From: Cohnella sp. SGD-V74
Lineage (GTDB): Bacteria > Bacillota > Bacilli > Paenibacillales > Paenibacillaceae
Assembly: GCF_003001675.1 (NCBI RefSeq)
Contig: NZ_PVYW01000016.1
Span: forward strand, 124,001 to 188,000
Length of the DNA: 64,000 bases
Reading direction: 5' to 3'
A program made the translations under genes and the position numbers. Below, in pieces: positions 18,456 through 27,379 of this stretch. Below the pieces are notes generated by a model. The model searched no databases, had not been told where the DNA came from, and saw nothing but the letters and a program-made list of their open reading frames with translations. Position 1 is the stretch's first letter. Every line of letters begins with the position of its first letter.

Positions 18456-18724
18456 CCCGCGCAGAAGGCCACCGTCCTGCCCGAGATCCTCGGCAAAACT
18501 TTTAAGCGGCCTCAATCCCGCATGCGGCACTCGCAATATGATACGTTGGCTCTCGGAGACATCGTTTTTTTCCTGTGTTCGCTCCAACGGGAGATCTCAG
18601 GGATCGATGTATTAGACCTAACTTCCTACGAAAAGATATATGACTGCTTTGAATACGGGCGATTAACTCGAAATAAGATATACCATATTGATATTTCATA
18701 GATAAAAAACGCGAAAAACGACGA

Positions 18725-18755
18725 TTTTAGCGTTTTCATAATAAAAAGATATAAT
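18725..18755 (+). promoter_or_regulatory. -10 element and near-cre site upstream of the binding-protein operon
   Basis: TATAAT lies at 18750-18755 without a clear -35. Immediately upstream, on the minus strand, the 15-mer spanning 18725-18739 fits the cre pattern WTGNAANCGNWNNCW except for one position. It is the inverted partner of the full cre match at 18788-18802, with which it shares ATGAAAACG. Confidence 0.4.
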
Positions 18756-18787
18756 CACTATTTACAAAAAACGAATCAGAATATAAA

Positions 18788-18802
18788 ATGAAAACGTAAT
18801 CA
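18788..18802 (+). promoter_or_regulatory. Catabolite-responsive element (cre) candidate
   Basis: ATGAAAACGTAATCA matches WTGNAANCGNWNNCW at every fixed position. It lies about 35 bp downstream of the -10 at 18750, where CcpA would block elongation, so the operon is probably repressed by preferred sugars. CcpA itself is not in the window. Confidence 0.55.
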
Positions 18803-18830
18803 TCTGGGTATCAGCATAAAAACGGAGAAT

Positions 18831-18844
18831 TTAGGTATACCAAA
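18831..18844. promoter_or_regulatory. Operator-like palindrome upstream of the composite transporter operon
   Basis: TTAGGTATACCAAA, a 14-bp palindrome with one mismatched pair and the core GGTATACC. The same core in a perfect 14-mer lies upstream of the alpha-mannosidase (33246-33259), and a one-base-longer version overlaps the promoter of the GntR-type regulator (31932-31946). The best inference is that this is the operator of that regulator. Confidence 0.6.
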
Positions 18845-18956
18845 TCATTGGAAAAGGGGCGAGGGGAGGTCGCGCGGGGCGATCGGCAGTTTAGCTAAGG
18901 CAGTTTCGAAGTTGCAGTGTCATTAACTTTGAGATTCAAGGGGAGGACTCATCTAC

Positions 18957-20369
18957 ATGCAGTTCTACAATCCACGCAAATTCATGGCCGCCGCCGTGGC
19001 GGCGCTGCTTGCCGTATCGTTGGTCGGCTGCTCGGGCTCCAAATCCAATTCAAGTTCTTCGCCGAGCGCGTCTCCGTCCGCCAGTCCGAGTCCGTCGGCA
19101 TCGGAATCGCCGAGCGCGTCTCCGTCCGAATCGGCCGAGCCGGCTCCGGATCTGCAAGGCGCAACGGTCAAGATCGGCCTCTGGTGGGACGGCGCCGATC
19201 CGCGGGGCATCGCGGAAGCCGATCGCACGCCGGCGGACGACGAGAAAGTCGCGCTGATCGAAGCGGCCGAGAAGAAATACAACGGCAAGCTCGAATTCGT
19301 CAAGTTCGGCGATTACGGCAAGTACGTCGAGAACTTCACGACGACGTCGCTCGCCGGAGAGCCGTTCGCCGATATCGTCGTTCTGGAGCTGTTCTGGGCG
19401 TTCCCGCAGCTCGTGAACAAAGGCTTCGTCGCTCCGATCGACGATCTGCTGGATACGAGCGATCCGAAATACATCGCCTGGATGAAAAACGGAGGAACGT
19501 TCGACGGCAAGCAGTACGGATTTATCGATTCCCCTCCGTCGCCTTACGGCCTTTTCTACAATAAGAAGCTCGTTCAGGAGCTCGGTCTGGACGATCCGTT
19601 CCAGCTGCAGCAAAGCGGGGAGTGGACGTGGGACAAATTCCGCGAGCTGGCGAAGAAGGCGACGCAGGATACGAACGGCGACGGCAAAACCGACGTGTTC
19701 GGCTTCATCGGGGATATGAAAACGAGCCTCGAACAGTTCGTCTACGGCAACAAAGGCGCGTTCGACAAGGATGAAAGCGGCAACATGAAGTTCTCGATGG
19801 ACAGCGCCAATTCGATCCAAGGCTTGCAGCTCATGTACGACATGTACAACGTCGACAAGTCGATCGTGCAGCCGGCGCCGGAGGAAGGCAACGACAAGGC
19901 GTTCATCGCCGGCAGAAGCATTATGTACGGCGGCTTTAACTGGGAGTATTCCGGCCTGAAGGACAATATGCCGGGCGTGGAGCTCGGGTACGTCTTCTTC
20001 CCGAAGGCGCCGAACGCGACCGACTACACCTCGTTCACGCCGTACGGCAACATGTATATGCTCTCGAAGTATTCCAAGCATCCGGAGATCGCGGTCAAGA
20101 TCATGGACGAAATCAGCCTGCACGGCAAAAACAAAGAGCTGGCGATGGAAGCCTGGAAAAACTCCTGGCCGCCGGAAGCGTACGAGACGCGCGTGCAGAT
20201 GTACGACAAGATCGATTACAGCGGCAGCTTCATCGCCGTGCCGGAAGGCGACCAACTGGTCGACCAGGTCGTCAAGGACATTACCGAAGGCAAGGTAGCG
20301 CCGGCCACGGCCGCGGAGAAAGTGAAAAATCAGTTCGACGCCAACATTCAGAAGATGCTGGGCGAGTAA
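18957..20369 (+). CDS. Sugar-binding lipoprotein of the composite ABC system
   Basis: A 470-residue family 1 solute-binding protein. The lipobox is LVGC with Cys25, followed by a Ser/Pro/Ala/Glu linker to about residue 63, then the binding fold (TVKIGLWWDG onward). It is the first gene of an operon running to 31903. The start has GGGGAGG ten bases upstream. The upstream region carries a -10, a cre site and the GGTATACC palindrome. It should bind an oligosaccharide for one of the two permease pairs downstream. Linkage of the locus to an alpha-mannosidase suggests mannose-containing glycans, which is inference. Confidence 0.92.
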   Translation: MQFYNPRKFMAAAVAALLAVSLVGCSGSKSNSSSSPSASPSASPSPSASESPSASPSESAEPAPDLQGATVKIGLWWDGADPRGIAEADRTPADDEKVALIEAAEKKYNGKLEFVKFGDYGKYVENFTTTSLAGEPFADIVVLELFWAFPQLVNKGFVAPIDDLLDTSDPKYIAWMKNGGTFDGKQYGFIDSPPSPYGLFYNKKLVQELGLDDPFQLQQSGEWTWDKFRELAKKATQDTNGDGKTDVFGFIGDMKTSLEQFVYGNKGAFDKDESGNMKFSMDSANSIQGLQLMYDMYNVDKSIVQPAPEEGNDKAFIAGRSIMYGGFNWEYSGLKDNMPGVELGYVFFPKAPNATDYTSFTPYGNMYMLSKYSKHPEIAVKIMDEISLHGKNKELAMEAWKNSWPPEAYETRVQMYDKIDYSGSFIAVPEGDQLVDQVVKDITEGKVAPATAAEKVKNQFDANIQKMLGE

Positions 20370-20405
20370 GAGTACACCGGCATAAAAGGCTTTTATTCTG
20401 AACGG

Positions 20406-20455
20406 GTACCCCTATTTCGGGATTGGTGATTACCGGCCATGACGAGTAGGGGTAC
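20406..20455 (+). promoter_or_regulatory. Inverted repeat that can mask the ribosome-binding site of the next gene
   Basis: GTACCCCTA (20406-20414) is perfectly complementary to TAGGGGTAC (20447-20455). The right arm contains AGGGG (20448-20452), the ribosome-binding site eight bases before the GTG start at 20461. If the stem forms, translation of the second gene would be reduced relative to the first. Confidence 0.5.
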
Positions 20456-20460
20456 GTCTT

Positions 20461-23412
20461 GTGAGGGGAACTATGCGGAGAGAACAACTTAAATGGATAG
20501 CGTATTCGGCCCTTGCCGCCGCGGCGGTCATCTCGCTCGTCGTCCTGTTCTCGGGCGGGTCCCGCGGCAGCGCGGCCGCGGAGGATCGTCCGTTCGACGT
20601 GTCAAGTCTCGCAAGCTATGTCTCCTATAAGCAGGGCGGTTACGACGAGTATTTGGCCAAGCACGCCGACGCTGATCGGCCGCTCGCGGAAATTCGCATC
20701 GACGGCGGCAGCTTCAGCCGAACCGAAGGCATGTCCGCCACGGCGCTCAGCGAGTTCGAGGGCGTGAGCGGCAAGCTGGCGCAGACCAGGGACGCGGGCT
20801 CGATTACGTGGGAGGTCGACGTCGAACAGCCCGGCTTGTATCAGATCGGCATCAAGTATTATACGGTCAAGGGCAAAGATTCCGACATCGAAAGAGAGCT
20901 GGAGATCGACGGAGCATCTCCGTTCAGGGAAGCGAAAAGCCTCATTTTCAACCGGGTATGGAAAGACGCGGACGGCGGGCTCGAGCGCGACGGCCGGGGC
21001 AACGACCTGACGCCGAAGCAGGAGGAAGCGCCGATGTGGCGCGAAGCTTGGCTTAAAGACGCGACGGGGTATTACGAGGAGCCTTATTTGTTTTATTTTA
21101 CCGCCGGCAAGCACGAGCTGACGCTCGCTTCCATTAAAGAGCCGCTCGTCATCGCCGAATTGAAGCTGACGAATCCGGATACTGCGCCGTCTTACGAAGA
21201 GCTGGCGAATCGATATAAGGAACTGGGCTACCGCAGCGCCGAAGGAACGCTGATTACCGTGCAGGGCGAAACGGCGGCCTACAAATCGGACTCGATGCTG
21301 GCGCCGTACAACGATCGCTCCAGTCCGGCGGTCGAGCCGTACCATACGTCCAAGCTGCGCATCAACGCGGCGGGCGGCTGGGCGTGGCGGATGCCCGGAC
21401 AGTGGATCGAATGGGAGTTCGAGGCGCCCGAGGACGGGCTCTATCAGATCGCGGTGAAAAACCGGCAAAACTACTTGACCGGCATGTCGTCGCTGCGAAC
21501 GCTGTATGTCGACGGCGAAATTCCGTTTCGCGAGGCGAAGCGGATCGGGTTCGCCTATGACAGCGCCTGGCAGACGAAGGTGCTGGGGAACGGCCAGGAC
21601 GATCCGTATCTGTTCTATCTGACCAAGGGACGCCATTCGGTGCGCCTCGAGGTGACGCTCGGCGAGATCGCGCCCATCGTTCGCGCGGCGGAGTCCAGCA
21701 TTCTCGAGCTGAACGCGATCTACCGCAAAATCATCAGCTACACCGGCGTCGTGCCGGACGCGTTCCGCGATTACGCGCTGGAGAAGCGCATTCCCGAGAT
21801 GTCGGACGCCTTCCGCGAGCAGAGCGAACGCCTGAAGACGATCGCCGCCATCATCGAAGGGCCGGACGGCGGCAGCAACGACCGCTCCGCCTTGCTGAAC
21901 ACGCTGGCCTACCAGCTCAGCGACATGGCCGACCGGCCGGATACGGTGCCGGGGCGGCTCGATTCGTTCAAGAACAACGTCGGCGCGCTCGGCGCATGGC
22001 TGCTGATGATGACCGAGCAGCCGCTGGCGATCGATTATTTGCTCGTCTCGACGCCAGGCGCGGAGCTGCCGGACCCGGACGCGACGAGATGGGAGAAGCT
22101 GCGGTCGGAGACGGCTTCGTTCGCGGCCTCGTTCTATGAAAATTACGACGACTTTGGCGGAGAGGACGGCGCCGGACGCTCGGTGTCGGTGTGGATCACG
22201 TCGGCGCGAGACCAGGCGCAGATCGTCAAGCGGCTGATCGACGATTCGTTCACGAGGCAGACGGGCATCTCCGTGAATCTGAAGCTCGTCTCCGCGGACA
22301 TTCTGCTGCCGTCGACCGTGTCCGGGGAAGGACCCGACATCGCGCTGCAAGTCGGCAACGAGGTGCCGGTCAACTTCGCGACGCGCAACGCGCTTCAGGA
22401 CTTGTCCGTCTTCCCGGATTTCGACGAAGTGCGGACGCGCTTCGAGGACAGCGCGATGGTGCCGTTCGCCTATAACGGCGGCTATTACGGGCTGCCGGAG
22501 CAGCTCAACTTCCCGGTGCTGTTCTACCGGAAGGATATTATCGAGGACGAGCTGAAGCTGAAGGTGCCGCAGACGTGGGAGGATGTGTACGCGCTTGTGC
22601 CGGAGCTGCAGAAGCGCAACCTGCAATTCGGGCTGCCGCAGAAGGGGCTGAACGCGCAGGGCAACGATCTGGTGACGACGGACATCATTACGCTGCCGCC
22701 AAGCCCGACGTACGCGATGCTGCTGTACCAGCACGACGGGCGGTTCTACACGGACGGAGACATGGCCAGCGGCTTGGACGAGGAGGTCGCCATCGAGCAG
22801 TTCAAGAAGTGGACTGATCTGTACGTCAACTACAAGCTGCCGATCCAGGTCGACTTCGCCAACCGCTTCCGCACCGGCGAGATGCCGATCGGCATTATCG
22901 ACTACACGATGTACAACAAGCTCGTCGTCTTCGCGCCCGAGATCAAGGGACTGTGGGATTTCGCGCCCGTTCCCGGAACGACGCTGCCGGACGGCACGAT
23001 CAGGCGTGACGTCGGAGGAGGCGGCTCGGCAGTCGTCATGTTCGAGCATACCGAAGACAAGGACGCGGCCTGGCAGTTCCTGAAGTGGTGGACAAGCGAA
23101 GAAACCCAGCTCGCCTTCGGGCGCGAGATGGAAGTGCGGCTCGGCGCTTCGGCCCGCTATCCGACGGCGAACGTAGCGGCGCTGACGAAGCTGCCGTGGC
23201 CGACCGCCGATCTGGCCAAGCTGATGGAGCAGATGCGCTGGGTACGGGGCGTTCCCGAGGTGCCGGGCGGCTACTTGACCGGACGGCACATCGACAACGC
23301 CTTCCGCAGAGTCGTCGTTCAGGGCGATGATCCGCGCGAGACGATGGAGTATTACGTTCGTTACATGAACGAAGAAATCACCGCCAAGCGGAAAGAATTT
23401 AATCTTCCCTAG
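20461..23412 (+). CDS. Membrane-anchored fusion of two carbohydrate-binding-like modules and a solute-binding domain
   Basis: A 983-residue protein. One hydrophobic segment near the N-terminus (IAYSALAAAAVISLVVLF) without a lipobox suggests an uncleaved anchor. Two related beta-sandwich modules follow (about 60-240 and 265-425). Both contain a phrase like GLYQI(G/A)(I/V)K, a segment DG(A/E)(S/I)PFREAK and a closing PYLFY(F/L)T(A/K)G. A helical linker leads to a family 1 binding-protein fold (about 575-983, VSVWITSARDQAQIVKRL onward). GTG 20461 is used here; ATG 20473 is possible. It probably holds polysaccharide at the membrane and passes fragments to a permease pair. The modules look CBM-like but I cannot assign a family. 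Confidence 0.8.
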   Translation: MRGTMRREQLKWIAYSALAAAAVISLVVLFSGGSRGSAAAEDRPFDVSSLASYVSYKQGGYDEYLAKHADADRPLAEIRIDGGSFSRTEGMSATALSEFEGVSGKLAQTRDAGSITWEVDVEQPGLYQIGIKYYTVKGKDSDIERELEIDGASPFREAKSLIFNRVWKDADGGLERDGRGNDLTPKQEEAPMWREAWLKDATGYYEEPYLFYFTAGKHELTLASIKEPLVIAELKLTNPDTAPSYEELANRYKELGYRSAEGTLITVQGETAAYKSDSMLAPYNDRSSPAVEPYHTSKLRINAAGGWAWRMPGQWIEWEFEAPEDGLYQIAVKNRQNYLTGMSSLRTLYVDGEIPFREAKRIGFAYDSAWQTKVLGNGQDDPYLFYLTKGRHSVRLEVTLGEIAPIVRAAESSILELNAIYRKIISYTGVVPDAFRDYALEKRIPEMSDAFREQSERLKTIAAIIEGPDGGSNDRSALLNTLAYQLSDMADRPDTVPGRLDSFKNNVGALGAWLLMMTEQPLAIDYLLVSTPGAELPDPDATRWEKLRSETASFAASFYENYDDFGGEDGAGRSVSVWITSARDQAQIVKRLIDDSFTRQTGISVNLKLVSADILLPSTVSGEGPDIALQVGNEVPVNFATRNALQDLSVFPDFDEVRTRFEDSAMVPFAYNGGYYGLPEQLNFPVLFYRKDIIEDELKLKVPQTWEDVYALVPELQKRNLQFGLPQKGLNAQGNDLVTTDIITLPPSPTYAMLLYQHDGRFYTDGDMASGLDEEVAIEQFKKWTDLYVNYKLPIQVDFANRFRTGEMPIGIIDYTMYNKLVVFAPEIKGLWDFAPVPGTTLPDGTIRRDVGGGGSAVVMFEHTEDKDAAWQFLKWWTSEETQLAFGREMEVRLGASARYPTANVAALTKLPWPTADLAKLMEQMRWVRGVPEVPGGYLTGRHIDNAFRRVVVQGDDPRETMEYYVRYMNEEITAKRKEFNLP

Positions 23413-23457
23413 GGCGTGTATGCAAACCCGCTGTCCTCGGAGTATGCAGACACGCCC
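23412..23457 (+). promoter_or_regulatory. Intercistronic hairpin
   Basis: GGGCGTGT (23412-23419) pairs with ACACGCCC (23450-23457). The stem extends after one mismatch by TGCA/TGCA. It begins on the stop codon of the fusion gene and lacks a T-run, so it is probably an mRNA-stability or processing element. Confidence 0.5.
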
Positions 23458-23512
23458 AATGAGAAATGAGGGTTGACCCATCTATCCGATCATTCGCAAA
23501 AAGCTAGGCTAC

Positions 23513-24397
23513 ATGGCGGCGGAAGTCCGAAAGAACCGGCATGCCTTCGTCTTGATGGCGCCCTATTTCCTGATCTTCTTTACGTTCACCGTCGTTCCGG
23601 TCCTCATGTCGCTGGCGCTCAGCTTCACTTACTTCAACATGCTGGAGCCGCCGCGCTGGGTCGGCTGGGACAATTACGCCAGGCTGTTCGTCCAGGACGA
23701 CGTCTTCCTGATCGCGCTCAAGAACACGTTCCTGTTCGCCTTCATCACCGGGCCGATCAGCTACGTCGCCTGCTTCCTGTTCGCCTGGCTCATCAACGAG
23801 CTGCCGCCCAAGCTGCGCGCGCTGCTGACGCTCATTCTGTACGCGCCGTCGATCGCCGGCAACACGTATTTGATCTGGCAGACGCTGTTTTCCAGCGACT
23901 CGTACGGCTATATGAACTCGTTCCTGATGCGCTGGGGCTTCATTATGGAGCCGATCCAGTGGCTGCAGGACCCGCGCTATATGCTTGGCATTTTGATTAT
24001 GGTGCAGCTGTGGCTCAGTCTCGGAACCTCGTTCCTGGCGTTCATCGCCGGACTGCAGAACGTCGACCGCACCTTGTACGAAGCCGGCGCGCTCGACGGC
24101 GTCCGCAACCGCTGGCAGGAGCTGTGGTTCATTACGCTGCCGACGATGCGTCCGCAGCTCATGTTCGGAGCCGTCATCCAGATCACGACGGCGTTCGCGG
24201 TCGCGGAAATCTCCATCTACATGATCGGGTTCCCGAGCGTCGACTACGCGGCGCATACGATCGTCACGCACCTGGTCGACTATGGCACGATCCGCTTCCA
24301 GATGGGCTACGCCTCGGCGATCGCGACGATTCTGTTCGCGATTATGCTCGGAACGAATTTGATGACGCAGAAACTGCTCAAAAAAGTGGGTGAGTAA
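23513..24397 (+). CDS. Sugar ABC transporter permease (MalF type)
   Basis: A permease of at least 294 residues with six hydrophobic segments. The EAA loop is YEAGALDGVRNRWQELW. The start is uncertain. ATG 23513 has only a weak site upstream. The frame is open back to a TGA at 23474, and an ideal GAGGG (23468-23472) lies seven bases before an in-frame ATC at 23480, which would add the plausible N-terminus MYPIIRKKLGY. No standard start codon exists in that extension. It pairs with the permease at 24390. Confidence 0.9.
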   Translation: MAAEVRKNRHAFVLMAPYFLIFFTFTVVPVLMSLALSFTYFNMLEPPRWVGWDNYARLFVQDDVFLIALKNTFLFAFITGPISYVACFLFAWLINELPPKLRALLTLILYAPSIAGNTYLIWQTLFSSDSYGYMNSFLMRWGFIMEPIQWLQDPRYMLGILIMVQLWLSLGTSFLAFIAGLQNVDRTLYEAGALDGVRNRWQELWFITLPTMRPQLMFGAVIQITTAFAVAEISIYMIGFPSVDYAAHTIVTHLVDYGTIRFQMGYASAIATILFAIMLGTNLMTQKLLKKVGE

Positions 24398-25277
24398 AGC
24401 GGAGATGAGACTGAAGCAGCTTTTGCGCAGACGGCTTAACCGTTCATGGTCCGTCGATATTTTACTGTTCCTGCTGCTGGCGGGGGTAGCCGTCTTCATG
24501 GCGGCCCCGCTCGTCTACACGGTGAACAGGGCGTTCATGCCGCTGGACGAAATATTCGCGTTCCCGCCCCGTTTTATCGTGCGCAATCCGACGGTGCAGA
24601 ACTTCAAGGACTTGCTTAACATTTTCTCGGACTCATGGGTGCCGTTCTCGCGGTACGTGTTCAATACGTTTTTCATCGCGATCATCGGAACGGCCGGACA
24701 TGTCGTCATCGCTTCGGCGGCGGCGTACCCGCTGGCCAAGGTCAAGTTCCCTTTCCGCGGCGCGCTGTTCCACATCGTCGTGCTGTCGCTCATGTTCACC
24801 CCGTACATTACGCAGGTGCCGAACTATATGACGATCTCGTGGCTCGGCATGATCAACTCGTATTGGGCGATTCTCATTCCCGCCTTCGGAACGACGCTCG
24901 GGCTGTATCTGATGAAGCAGTTCATGGAGCAGATTCCCGACGCGCTGATCGAGGCGGCGAAGATCGACGGGGCCAGCGAGTACCGGATTTTCTGGAAAAT
25001 CGTCATGCCGATCGTTAAGCCCGCGTGGCTGACGCTCATTATTTTCTCGCTCCAGAACCTGTGGACGAACGGCTCGGTGACGAGCCATAAATACATTTAC
25101 AGCGAGCAGCTTCGGACGGTGGACGCGGTGTTCGGGCAGATCGCCAACGGCGGCATCGCCAGAACGGGACCGGTCGCGGCCGTCACGCTGCTGATGATGC
25201 TCGTGCCGATCACCGTATTCATCGTGACGCAGAGCAACGTCATTCAGACGATGTCCTCGTCGGGGCTGAAGGATTAA
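24390..25277 (+). CDS. Carbohydrate ABC transporter permease (MalG type)
   Basis: A 295-residue permease with six hydrophobic segments and the EAA loop IEAAKIDGASEYRIFWK. A GTG at 24390 overlaps the previous stop (TAA at 24395-24397). ATG 24405 is an alternative but abuts its AGCGGAG site. The overlap implies translational coupling with the MalF-type partner. The protein has the C-terminal periplasmic loop and closing helix usual in the family. It belongs to the first of two permease pairs in this operon. Confidence 0.92.
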   Translation: MSKAEMRLKQLLRRRLNRSWSVDILLFLLLAGVAVFMAAPLVYTVNRAFMPLDEIFAFPPRFIVRNPTVQNFKDLLNIFSDSWVPFSRYVFNTFFIAIIGTAGHVVIASAAAYPLAKVKFPFRGALFHIVVLSLMFTPYITQVPNYMTISWLGMINSYWAILIPAFGTTLGLYLMKQFMEQIPDALIEAAKIDGASEYRIFWKIVMPIVKPAWLTLIIFSLQNLWTNGSVTSHKYIYSEQLRTVDAVFGQIANGGIARTGPVAAVTLLMMLVPITVFIVTQSNVIQTMSSSGLKD

Positions 25278-25287
25278 GGGGGGCAGG

Positions 25288-27363
25288 ATGGTGAACGTCA
25301 AACGGATTTCGGCTTGTCTGCGCGTCCCCGGTCTGCTCGTCCTGGCTCTGCTCGCGCTTGCGGTTCCCTCCGCGGCTTCGGCCGAAGGGTACAACTATTC
25401 CTATTGGGGAGACGCCGTCCCGGCGCCGGACGCTTACGTCCCGGAGCGGATTCTGTACGGGAACGATCTGGGGGTCGGTCCTCTGTCTTCGCCGCAGGAC
25501 GTATTCGTAGGTCCGGAAAACAAAGTGTACATCGCCGACACGGGCAACAACCGGATCGTCGTGCTCAGCGGCGAATTGGAAGTGGAAAAGGTGATCGCGG
25601 AGTTCGACAACGGCGGCAGGCAGGACGGATTCAACCAGCCCGAGGGCGTGTTCGCCAGCGCGGAAGGCGGCATCTATGTCGCCGATACGCGCAACCGCAG
25701 GCTGGTCGAGCTGAGCGCGGAAGGCGCGTTCGTGCGCGAGATCGGCGAGCCGAAGTCGTCGCTTATCCGCGACGGCTTCCAATACGCGCCGAGCAAGGTC
25801 GTCGTCGACCGGACGCAGCGGATCTACGTTATCGGGCGCGGCTCGTACGAAGGCATTATGGAGTTTTCGTCCGACGGCGAGTTTACCGGTTTTCTTGGGA
25901 CGAACCGGGTCAAGTTCAAGCCGATCGATCTGATCTGGAAGCAGATTTCCACGAAGAAGCAGCGCGATCAGATGCAGCAGTTCATTCCGCTGGAGTTCAA
26001 CAATATCGATCTGAACGAGGACGGCTTCCTGTTCACGACGACGTCGGAGGAGGGCTCGGACAGTCCGATCAAGAAGCTGAATCCGTCCGGCGCCGACATT
26101 TTGCGCAGCAAGGGCTATTTTCCGCCCAAGGGGGACATCGGCACGACGGAGACGGGGAGCGTGCGCGGCAGCTCGATCTTCGTCGATATCGCCTCCGACC
26201 GCGGGGGCATGTACAGCGCGCTCGATTCCAAGCGCGGGCGCGTGTTCGCCTACGACAAGGACGGCAACCTGCTGTACGTCTTCGGCGGGCTCGGCAGCCG
26301 TCAGGACCGCTTCCGCAATCCTTCGGCGATCGGCCTGCTCGGCGAGCGGACGCTCGTGCTCGACCAGGACTACAACCGGCTGACCGTGTTCGCGCCGACC
26401 ACGTACGGAAGCTTGATCCGCGAGGCGGTAACCGCTTTGTACGACGGCCGGGTGGAGGAGTCGACCGCGGCCTGGCGCAAGGTGCTGCAGCTGAGCGGCA
26501 ACTTCGAGGTGGCGTACATCGGCATCGGCAAATCGCTGATGAAGCAGGGCGACAACCGCGAGGCAATGAACTACTTCAAGCTCGGCAGCACCCGGGAATA
26601 TTATTCGGAAGCGTTCAAGCAGTACCGCAAAGAGATTGTCATGGCGCATTTCGGCAAAATCGTGCTGGCGATCGCGCTGGTCGTCGGTCTGATCGTCTGG
26701 GCGATGAAGCGGGCCGGCCGACGCGCCGCAGGCGTCCAGTACAAGGACACCGGAGTGCTGAAGCACCCGCTGCACACGATGCTCCATCCGTTCAACGGTT
26801 TCTGGGAGCTGAAATTCGAGCGCAAGGGCCGGGTGTCGATCGCCGTCGCGATCATGCTGCTGTTCGTGCTGCTGACGATCGTGAAGCGGCAGTTCAGCGG
26901 CTTCGTCGTCAACTTCAACAATCCGGCCGAGCTGAACAGCCTCGACGAGCTGAAGTTCATCGTGCTGCCGCTGCTGCTCTGGTGCGTGGCCAACTGGTCG
27001 CTGACGACGCTGATGGACGGCGTCGGCAAGTTCAAGGACATCGTCACGGCGACCGGCTACTCGCTGATTCCGTTCGTGATCCTGTACGTGCCGCAGGTAC
27101 TCTACAGCAACGTCATCACGGCGGACGAAAGCGCGTTCTACTACTTGCTCGACACGGTGGCGTATCTGTGGTTCGTCTGGCTGCTGTTCGTCGGCACGAT
27201 GACGATCCATCAATACTCGGCCGGCAAGACGATCGCCACGATGCTGCTGACGCTCGTCGTAATCGGCATCATTTTGTTCATCGGTGTGCTGCTGTTCAGC
27301 ATGGTCCAGCAGATGGTCAGCTTCGCCGAGTCGCTGATCCGGGAAATTTCTTTCAGATGGTAG
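25288..27363 (+). CDS. NHL-repeat protein with YIP1-like membrane domain
   Basis: A 691-residue protein. A signal peptide ends near AASAEG (residue about 32). The extracytoplasmic half has NHL-type beta-propeller repeats, seen in VYIADTGNNRIVVLS, IYVADTRNRRLVELS and TLVLDQDYNRLTVF. A short helical segment at about 380-445 resembles a TPR pair. A membrane helix follows at about 457-473, then a C-terminal domain with four to five hydrophobic segments that looks YIP1-like. It sits 10 bp after a permease and 16 bp before the DUF5696 gene. Its role is unknown; as a propeller tied to a membrane domain between transporter genes it could be a glycan sensor or assembly factor. Confidence 0.78.
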   Translation: MVNVKRISACLRVPGLLVLALLALAVPSAASAEGYNYSYWGDAVPAPDAYVPERILYGNDLGVGPLSSPQDVFVGPENKVYIADTGNNRIVVLSGELEVEKVIAEFDNGGRQDGFNQPEGVFASAEGGIYVADTRNRRLVELSAEGAFVREIGEPKSSLIRDGFQYAPSKVVVDRTQRIYVIGRGSYEGIMEFSSDGEFTGFLGTNRVKFKPIDLIWKQISTKKQRDQMQQFIPLEFNNIDLNEDGFLFTTTSEEGSDSPIKKLNPSGADILRSKGYFPPKGDIGTTETGSVRGSSIFVDIASDRGGMYSALDSKRGRVFAYDKDGNLLYVFGGLGSRQDRFRNPSAIGLLGERTLVLDQDYNRLTVFAPTTYGSLIREAVTALYDGRVEESTAAWRKVLQLSGNFEVAYIGIGKSLMKQGDNREAMNYFKLGSTREYYSEAFKQYRKEIVMAHFGKIVLAIALVVGLIVWAMKRAGRRAAGVQYKDTGVLKHPLHTMLHPFNGFWELKFERKGRVSIAVAIMLLFVLLTIVKRQFSGFVVNFNNPAELNSLDELKFIVLPLLLWCVANWSLTTLMDGVGKFKDIVTATGYSLIPFVILYVPQVLYSNVITADESAFYYLLDTVAYLWFVWLLFVGTMTIHQYSAGKTIATMLLTLVVIGIILFIGVLLFSMVQQMVSFAESLIREISFRW

Positions 27364-27379
27364 GGAAGGGGGAACGGGC

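Larger units (their letters stand above)
17951..18956. other. Long non-coding region upstream of the composite transporter operon
   Basis: About 1 kb without a credible gene. It contains a 10-bp hairpin with one wobble pair (CGTCGTCAGC at 18020-18029 with GCTGGCGACG at 18042-18051), a 52-bp repeat (18318-18455), an AT-rich promoter zone (about 18660-18850) with a -10, cre sites and an operator-like palindrome listed separately, and the ribosome-binding site GGGGAGG (18940-18946). The sequence turns abruptly AT-rich near 18600. Confidence 0.6.

Noticed and set aside
18154-18699. Short minus-strand frames in the 1-kb gap
   Set aside because: They cross the 52-bp repeat, lack ribosome sites and resemble nothing I know.
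20602-23481. Very long antisense frame (959 codons) opposite the fusion gene
   Set aside because: Shadow of codon bias in a GC-rich gene; His/Arg/Val-rich composition and no known domain. Similar antisense frames at 5437-7185, 7523-9283 and 58164-60260 were rejected for the same reason.
23473-24393. TTG-started frame overlapping the MalF-type permease
   Set aside because: Composition is Arg/Ala-rich without membrane segments; the permease frame carries the EAA motif.
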